Shown here: in pieces, positions 58,710-64,000 of the stretch
Position numbering within the stretch: position 1 is the first letter of the stretch
Layout of the letters: the number at the start of each line of letters is the position of its first letter
DNA from: Caulobacterales bacterium
GTDB lineage: Bacteria > Pseudomonadota > Alphaproteobacteria > Caulobacterales > Caulobacteraceae
Direction: 5' to 3'
Length of the DNA: 64,000 bases
Assembly (NCBI GenBank): GCA_019510435.1
Contig: JAEKKJ010000024.1
Coordinates: 1 to 64,000, forward strand
Program-made: the position numbers and the translations under genes
The notes under the pieces: model-generated
Told to the model about the DNA's origin: nothing
Seen by the model: the letters and a program-made list of their open reading frames with translations, nothing else
Database searches by the model: none

Positions 58710-60265
58710 TCGGCCGCCGCGACCTGCTGATCGGTCTCGGCGCCGGCGCCCTCGCGAGCGGCGTCCACGCCCAGCCGGCCTCGCCCATCGCCCAGACCCG
58801 CCACGGGCCGGTCCGTGGGGCCGTGGACAATGGGATCCTGGTGTTCAAGGGCGTGCGCTATGGCGCCGACACCGGCCCGCGGCGGTTCCAGCCACCGGCC
58901 CCGCCCACACCCTGGACCGAGGTGCGGGACGTCCTCGCCTACGGTCCCGCCTCGCCGCAGCGCGGCCTCCGCGAACCCACCAGCGAGGACTGCCTCTTCC
59001 TCAACGTCTGGACGCCCACCCTGCGCGACGGGCGGCGGCGACCGGTGATGGTCTATATCCACGGCGGCGCCTATTCCTCCGGGTCGGGTTCGGCGGCGCT
59101 CTACGACGGCGTGCGCCTCTGCCGCCGGGGCGACGTGGTGGTGGTGACCCTGAACCACCGCCTGAACGCGTTCGGATATGCCTATCTCGCCCGCCTGGTC
59201 CCCGAGCTCGCCGACAGCGGCAACGCCGGCCAGCTGGACCTGATCCTGGCGCTGCAGTGGGTGCGCGACAACATCGCCGAGTTCGGCGGCGATCCGGGCC
59301 GGGTGATGGTCTTTGGCCAGTCCGGCGGCGGGGCCAAGATCGCCACCCTGATGGCGACGCCGGCGGCGGCCGGCCTCTTCCATCGCGCCGCGACCATGAG
59401 CGGCCAGCAGGTCACCGCCTCCGGCCCCGGCAACGCCACGCGCCGCACCCTGGCCTGGCTGGACGCCCTGAAGCTGAAGCCGGAGCAGGCGCGCGAGGTC
59501 CTCACCTTGCCGGTCGAGCGGCTGCTGGAGGCGCAGGGCGCGGAGGACCCGGTGCTGGGCTTCGGCGGGCTCTACTTCGGGCCGGTCCTGGACGAGCGCA
59601 GCCTGAAGCGCCACCCGTTCTATCCGGACGCGCCGGCCCAGTCGGCCAAGATCCCGATGATCATCGGCAACACCCACGACGAGACCCGCGCCTTCCTGGG
59701 CGGGGATGCCTCCAACTTCAGCGTCACCTGGGACCAGCTGCCGGCCAAGCTGAACCCGGCCAACATGCGGGTCGACATCGATCCGGGCACGGTGATCGCC
59801 GAGTACCGTCGGCTCTACCCGGCCTATTCGCCCAGTGACGTCCTCTTCGCCGCCACCACCGCCGCCCGCTCCTGGCGCGCGGCGATCATCGAGGCCGAGG
59901 AACGGGCCAAGGCGGGAACGCCGGCGTTCGTCTACCAGGTCGACTGGGTGAGCCCGAAGGAGGGCGGCCGGCTGGGCGCCCCGCACATGACCGACATCCC
60001 GCTGGTGTTCGACAACGTCGCCCAGCCGGGCTCGCGCGCCGAGGGGCCCACCGCCCAGCCGATGGCGGACCGGATGAGCGCGGCGTTCATCGCCTTCGCC
60101 CGCACCGGCGATCCCAACTGCAAGGCCATCCCGCGCTGGGAGCCCTACGCCCTGCCCCGCCGCCAGACCATGGTGTTCGACAACCAGACCCGGATGGTCG
60201 ACGACCCGCGCGGCGCCGAGCGGCGCCTCTTCGCCAAGGTCCCGTTCGTCCAGGCGGGGACCTAG
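58706..60265 (+). CDS. Type-B carboxylesterase, exported
   Basis: The 519-residue protein (TTG start coupled to the previous stop) has a Tat-like signal (GRRDLLIGLG) and the type-B carboxylesterase motifs SEDCLFLNVWTP, VMVYIHGGAYSSGSG and the nucleophile S206 in FGQSGGG. It would cleave acyl, methyl or feruloyl esters, completing ester removal from the polysaccharide together with the preceding esterase. Confidence 0.88.
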   Translation: MIGRRDLLIGLGAGALASGVHAQPASPIAQTRHGPVRGAVDNGILVFKGVRYGADTGPRRFQPPAPPTPWTEVRDVLAYGPASPQRGLREPTSEDCLFLNVWTPTLRDGRRRPVMVYIHGGAYSSGSGSAALYDGVRLCRRGDVVVVTLNHRLNAFGYAYLARLVPELADSGNAGQLDLILALQWVRDNIAEFGGDPGRVMVFGQSGGGAKIATLMATPAAAGLFHRAATMSGQQVTASGPGNATRRTLAWLDALKLKPEQAREVLTLPVERLLEAQGAEDPVLGFGGLYFGPVLDERSLKRHPFYPDAPAQSAKIPMIIGNTHDETRAFLGGDASNFSVTWDQLPAKLNPANMRVDIDPGTVIAEYRRLYPAYSPSDVLFAATTAARSWRAAIIEAEERAKAGTPAFVYQVDWVSPKEGGRLGAPHMTDIPLVFDNVAQPGSRAEGPTAQPMADRMSAAFIAFARTGDPNCKAIPRWEPYALPRRQTMVFDNQTRMVDDPRGAERRLFAKVPFVQAGT

Positions 60266-60726
60266 GCCGTCGCCGTCGCCTGCGCCTGGTAGGCGGCTGT
60301 CAGGTCCCGATAGGCCTCGAACGGCGGGAACTGCGGGAAGCTATGGACCGCCGGCGTGGTCGCCCAGTCCACCTTCTCGCTGGTGAAGGTCTCGACGAAG
60401 GGGCGGTTCCAGCGCGGCTGGTCCAGCATCGTCGTGCGGATGTTGACGAACCAGTCCATCCCCGCCGCGCGGGTGAAGAGCCAGCTCATGCAATGCGGGC
60501 AAAAGTAGTGGGTCGGATCGCCGTGCAGGCCCCCGATCACCGGCTCACCGGCGATCACCTCGAAGCCTTCGCTGGGGATGGCCGCGCTGAGCGAAAAGGC
60601 GCTGGCGGTCATCCGCTGGCAGCCTGTGCAGTGGCAGGCCATGGTCAAGAGCGGCAGCGCACTGACCCGGAACCGCACCTGGCCGCACCGACATCCGCCC
60701 TCGACGGGCAAACCCTGGTCGCTCAT
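60262..60726 (-). CDS. GFA/CENP-V family zinc protein
   Basis: The 154-residue protein has the Gfa zinc motifs: CRCG, CHCTGCQ and FCPHC. This fold includes the glutathione-dependent formaldehyde-activating enzyme, but most members are of unknown function. It overlaps the carboxylesterase stop by 4 bases, tail to tail, and seems unrelated to the sugar locus. Confidence 0.87.
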   Translation of the reverse strand: MSDQGLPVEGGCRCGQVRFRVSALPLLTMACHCTGCQRMTASAFSLSAAIPSEGFEVIAGEPVIGGLHGDPTHYFCPHCMSWLFTRAAGMDWFVNIRTTMLDQPRWNRPFVETFTSEKVDWATTPAVHSFPQFPPFEAYRDLTAAYQAQATATA

Positions 60727-60781
60727 CGGTAACCTCCCTGGATTGCCCCTGATCTAGGGACGCCTCAGGGGGAGGCCAAGG

Positions 60782-61433
60782 TCACCGGGCCAGCCAGCCG
60801 CCATCCACGGGCACGATCGCGCCGTGCATGTAGTCCGAGGCGCGGCTGGCGAGGAAGACGGCGGCGCCGGCCAGGTCCTCCGGCTGGCCCCAGCGGGCGG
60901 CCGGGATGCGTTCCAGGATCTGGCGGCTGCGGTCGGTGTCGGCCTGGAGGGCGGCGGTGTTGTTGGTGGCGAAATAGCCGGGCGCGAGACCGTTAACGTG
61001 AGACGACATTGATGATCTTGCCGCCGCGGCTGTCGGCCACCCAGCGGCGCGCCACGGCCTGGGAGAGGAAGAACACCGACTTCAGGTTCGTCCCCATCAC
61101 CGCATCCCAGTCCTCCTCGGTGAAATCGAGGGAGTCGGCGCGGCGGATGATGCCGGCGTTGTTGACCAGGATGTCGAGGCGGCCAGCGGCGGCGTAGGCC
61201 TCGAACACCACCCGTTCGATCGGCTCGGTGGTGGAGAGGTCGGCGGAGACCGCGTGCAGCTTGCGGCCCGCCTTGGCCACCAGCGCCGCCGTCTCATCCG
61301 GCGCGCTGCGCCCCACGGCGACGATGTCGGCGCCCGCCTGGGCGAGGCCCACCGCGATCGCCTGGCCGAGGCCGGTGTTGGCCCCGGTGACCAGGGCCGC
61401 CTGGCCGCTGAGGTCGAAGAGGCCGGCGCTCAT
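60782..61433 (-). pseudogene. kduD: 2-dehydro-3-deoxy-D-gluconate 5-dehydrogenase (KduD), disrupted
   Basis: Residues 1-143 of a normal KduD (61433 down to about 61005: TGANTGLGQ, LVNNAGIIRR, GGKIINV) run into a stop at about 60993. The C-terminal part resumes in another frame (HVNGLAPGYFATNN ... VDGGWLAR, 60782-61003). About 38 residues that include the catalytic Tyr-x-x-x-Lys (YTASK in E. coli) are missing. Total 652 bases against about 760 for the family, a loss of about 110, not a multiple of three. Its start overlaps the kduI stop. Either a real deletion or an assembly error. Confidence 0.82.
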
Positions 61434-62278
61434 TTCAGCTGGCAGATGTCGAGGACGTTCATGTCTGTGTAGTCCAGGTTCTCGCCGCCCATGGCCCAGA
61501 TGAAGGCGTAGTTCGCGGTGCCCGAACCCATATGGATCGACCAGGGCGGCGAGACCACCGCCTCGTCATTGGCCATGATGATGTGGCGGGCCTTGTCCGG
61601 CTCGCCCATGAAGTGGAACACGCGGTCGTTCTCGCCGAGGCCGAAGTAGAAATAGACCTCGCTGCGCCGATCGTGGAGGTGCGGCGGCATGGTGTTCCAG
61701 ACGCTGCCGGTCTTCAGGATCGTCAGGCCCAGCAGCAGCTGCGCCGACTTGCAGGTGGCCGGCACGACCAGCTGGTAGATGGTGCGCTCGTTGGAGGTCT
61801 CCAGCCCGCCCCGCTCCAGCGGCACGGCGTCGGAGATCGAGAGCTTGCGGGTCTCGAAGGCCGCATGGGCCGGCGTGGAGACCAGGTAGAACCGCGCCGG
61901 GCTCGCCCCATCGTCCGAGGCGAAGGTCACGTCCTTGGAGCCCATGGTGATGTAGAGGCAGTCCTTGGGGGCCAGCGGATAGGCAGTCCCGTCGACGGTG
62001 ACCGTGCCGGCGGCGTCGGAGACATTGACCACGCCCATCTCGCGCCGCTCGAGGAACGGATGGCCCTTGGCGCTCTCCGGTTCGGTCTGGTGGGGCAGTT
62101 TCACCGGGCCCTTCACCGGCATGGCGCCGCCGATCACGAAGCGCTCGTAGTGGGTGTAGTTCAGCGCCACCGCGTCGGCCGCGAACAGGCCGTCGATCAG
62201 GTAGCGCTGGCGCAGGGTCTCGTTGTCGACCCCCTCCATCATGTCGGGATGCGTCGCGTGGTAGGTGCGCTTGAACAC
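61430..62278 (-). CDS. kduI: 5-dehydro-4-deoxy-D-glucuronate isomerase
   Basis: The 282-residue cupin enzyme has the zinc ligands H200, H202, E207 (PPHLHDRRSEVYF) and H249 (WSIHMGSG), and the C-terminal GGENLDYTDMN, matching KduI throughout. It converts 5-keto-4-deoxyuronate, the product of pectate and other uronate lyases, to the KduD substrate. It is first in a minus-strand unit followed by kduD and divergent from the hydratase gene across two operator copies. Confidence 0.95.
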   Translation of the reverse strand: MFKRTYHATHPDMMEGVDNETLRQRYLIDGLFAADAVALNYTHYERFVIGGAMPVKGPVKLPHQTEPESAKGHPFLERREMGVVNVSDAAGTVTVDGTAYPLAPKDCLYITMGSKDVTFASDDGASPARFYLVSTPAHAAFETRKLSISDAVPLERGGLETSNERTIYQLVVPATCKSAQLLLGLTILKTGSVWNTMPPHLHDRRSEVYFYFGLGENDRVFHFMGEPDKARHIIMANDEAVVSPPWSIHMGSGTANYAFIWAMGGENLDYTDMNVLDICQLK

Positions 62279-62309
62279 GTCGGTCCTCCCGTTTTGTCGG
62301 TCGGTTCGG

Positions 62310-62323
62310 GGTAACCGGTGTCA
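62310..62323. promoter_or_regulatory. ACCGGT-centred operator 3
   Basis: GGTAACCGGTGTCA, 32 bases upstream of kduI, identical to operator 1. Confidence 0.7.
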
Positions 62324-62376
62324 GACAGCAGCGCAACCGTCTTCTAAACCGGTCGTTTTGACACCGAACTGCAAAT

Positions 62377-62390
62377 TGACACCGGTTACC
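62377..62390. promoter_or_regulatory. ACCGGT-centred operator 4
   Basis: TGACACCGGTTACC, the inverse of operator 3, 67 bp away from it, upstream of the hydratase gene. A weaker TGACACCG half-site lies between (62359-62366). Paired sites this close could support looping or cooperative binding. Confidence 0.7.
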
Positions 62391-62484
62391 AACTCGCCCA
62401 ATGTCCGCGGACCGTGACCGCTGACCCGATCCATTCCGCCCCCAGATCCGCCCGCCGCAGATCCGCCCGTGTCAGGGGTCGCGC

Positions 62485-63351
62485 ATGAGTCCCGCCGACT
62501 CCGCGCCCGCGGGCTTCCGGCCCGAGGAGGTCGCCCGTCGGTTCACCGACGCACGGCGCACCCGACTGGCGCTGCCGGCTTTCCCCGGCCCGCTGCCCGC
62601 GGACATGGCCGCCGGCTACGCCTGCCAGGAGGCCGCCATCGGGCTGTGGCCCGACCAGGTGGCCGGCTGGAAGGTGGGCCGCATCCCGCTGGAGCTGCAG
62701 GCCGAGCTGGGCGCCCAACGGGTGATGGGTCCGGTGTTCGCCCAGAACGTCTGGCGTCCCGGGCCGACGCCTACGCCGCTGCCCCTGATCCCCGGCGGGT
62801 TTGCGGCGGTGGAGGCCGAATACATCTACCGCATCGGCGAGGACGCGCCCGCGAGCCGCACCGAATGGACCGCCGAGGACGCGCTGCAGCTGGTGGAGGA
62901 CGAGCTGGTGGGCGTGGAGTTCGCCGGCAGCCCGCTCGCCACCATCAACCTCCTGGGCCCGCGCGTGGTCGCCTGCGACTTCGGCAACAACGCCGGCCTG
63001 ATCCTCGGCAAGTCGATCCCTGGCTGGCGCGAGCGCACCGACGACTGGCCGCCCTGCGAAGTCTGGATCGATGGCCAGCTGGTCGGCCGCGGCGCGCCGT
63101 CGTCCGTGCCCGGCGGCCCCAGCGCCTCGCTGGCCTATCTGCTGGGGATCTGCGCTGCGCGGGGCCGCCCCCTCAAGCGCGGCCAGCTGGTCACCACCGG
63201 CGCCGCCAGCGGCATCCATGACATCGAGGCCGGACAAACGGCCCGCATCGCCTTCGCCGACCTGGACGAGATCCACTGCCTTGCGCAGCCCGCGTCCACG
63301 GCCGAAGGTCCGGGAGGACAGACCGATGAGCGCCACGACCTCCGCCCCTGA
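62485..63351 (+). CDS. 2-keto-4-pentenoate hydratase / fumarylacetoacetate hydrolase-like protein
   Basis: The 288-residue protein matches the MhpD/FAH-like fold: ADMAAGYACQEAAIGLW, GWKVGR, GPVFAQNVW, EAEYIYRIGED with acidic metal ligands, and GQLVTTGAASGIHDIEAG. It probably hydrates or dehydrates a 2-keto acid formed from the sugar acid. The exact step is not inferable. Its end overlaps the transporter start by 26 bases. Confidence 0.82.
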   Translation: MSPADSAPAGFRPEEVARRFTDARRTRLALPAFPGPLPADMAAGYACQEAAIGLWPDQVAGWKVGRIPLELQAELGAQRVMGPVFAQNVWRPGPTPTPLPLIPGGFAAVEAEYIYRIGEDAPASRTEWTAEDALQLVEDELVGVEFAGSPLATINLLGPRVVACDFGNNAGLILGKSIPGWRERTDDWPPCEVWIDGQLVGRGAPSSVPGGPSASLAYLLGICAARGRPLKRGQLVTTGAASGIHDIEAGQTARIAFADLDEIHCLAQPASTAEGPGGQTDERHDLRP

Positions 63352-64000
63352 CCAGGCTGCCCAGCCCACCGCCGCCATAGGCCGCTACCGCTGGGTCATC
63401 GTGGCGCTGCTGTTCACCGCCATGGTGATCAACTACGTCGACCGGCAGACGCTGGGCCTGCTGAAGGGCGACCTCTCCAAGGCCATGGGCTGGCGCGAGA
63501 CCGACTACGCCAATGTGGTCTTCTGGTTCCAGGCCGCCTACGCGGGCTCCTACCTCTTCTTCGGCCGCATCGTGGACCGGCTGGGCGCCCGCTGGGGCTT
63601 CGGCATCGCCTTCCTGATCTGGCAGGCCGCCCACATCCTGCACGCGGCGGTGAACACGCTGGGCGGCTTCATCGGCGTGCGCATGCTGCTGGGCGTCGGC
63701 GAAGGCGGCGGCTTCCCGGGCGGCATCAAGGCGGTGACGGAGTGGTTCCCCAAGAAGGAGCGCGCCTTCGCCACGGGGCTGTTCAATGCCGGCACCAATA
63801 TCGGCGCCATCATCACCCCGCTGGTGATCCCGGTGGTGACCCTGGCCTTCGGCTGGCGCGCGGCGTTCATCATCACCGGCGTCGTCGGGCTGACCTGGCT
63901 GCCGGTCTGGCTCCTGGTCTATCGCCGGCCGCGCGAGCACGCGCGCCTGACGCCGGGCGAGCTGGCCCACATCGAGAGCGACGGCGTCGATCCGCCCGTC
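63326..64000 (+). CDS. exuT: Hexuronate MFS transporter (ExuT-like), 5' part
   Basis: The frame opens at ATG 63326 (GGGAGGA upstream) and stays open for 225 codons to the window edge. It shows the ACS-family first segment (AMVINYVDRQTLGLL), FLIWQAAHILHAAVN, GVGEGGGFPGGIKAVTEWFP and the ExuT motif GLFNAGTNIGAII. It would import galacturonate/glucuronate. About half the protein is present, some six membrane segments. Confidence 0.85.
   Translation, partial: MSATTSAPDQAAQPTAAIGRYRWVIVALLFTAMVINYVDRQTLGLLKGDLSKAMGWRETDYANVVFWFQAAYAGSYLFFGRIVDRLGARWGFGIAFLIWQAAHILHAAVNTLGGFIGVRMLLGVGEGGGFPGGIKAVTEWFPKKERAFATGLFNAGTNIGAIITPLVIPVVTLAFGWRAAFIITGVVGLTWLPVWLLVYRRPREHARLTPGELAHIESDGVDPPV

Noticed and set aside
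60990..61010. Programmed frameshift in kduD
   Set aside because: About 38 residues including the catalytic motif are missing, so a frameshift alone could not restore an active enzyme.

Overview
The window is high-GC DNA from an alphaproteobacterium. The 16S rRNA fragment at the left edge, the many Tat and Sec signal peptides, the dense ATGA/GTGA gene overlaps and the gene families present (Rrf2, DUF805, DUF3667, HWE-type kinase, KduI/ExuT sugar-acid locus) fit a free-living member of the Caulobacterales (Phenylobacterium/Caulobacter-like). No species is claimed. No CRISPR array, tRNA, phage or transposase gene was seen.

Layout. 1-1434: the 5' part of a 16S gene on the minus strand, preceded by a 900-base control region with three near-consensus sigma70 promoters spaced about 235 bp apart. 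1435-12431: Rrf2 regulator, CBS protein, rhomboid protease, M16 peptidase, GMC oxidoreductase, two small membrane-protein families, an enoyl-CoA hydratase, a gamma-carbonic-anhydrase-like protein and a PhoH ATPase, with two copies of a palindromic dispersed element. 12480-18939: an ArsR-SRPBCC-GST operon, a MarR-DHA2 exporter pair and an M1 aminopeptidase. 18972-24440: a sulfate uptake operon (porin, binding protein, two permeases, ATPase). 24540-29245: exported SOD-like protein with an ATP-grasp partner, nitronate monooxygenase and a second ArsR-SRPBCC module. 29252-33230: HupE, DUF3604 and parvulin genes. 33227-43580: glycosyltransferase, methylmalonyl-CoA mutase pair, transporter, a composite redox lipoprotein, an NTF2-like protein and a thiolase.

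43903-52739 is a signalling region: a sensorless HWE/HisKA_2 kinase, then an ECF sigma/anti-sigma pair beside an exported subtilisin-like protease and an exported Gly/Ala-rich protein, then MerR and LuxR regulators and an exported TPR-CHAT protein. The sigma operon, the protease and the Gly-rich gene share the bipartite promoter-like motif GGATGAAAC-N13-CGTT, so they look like one self-contained regulon. This is my best candidate for an undescribed system.

52867-64000 is a plant-polysaccharide/hexuronate locus: a 1253-residue exported LamG protein of unknown activity, a short DUF885 protein, two Tat-type esterases, kduI, a broken kduD, a hydratase-like protein and the start of an ExuT-type transporter. 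Four copies of an ACCGGT-centred operator tie it together; the LacI-like regulator expected to bind it is not in the window.
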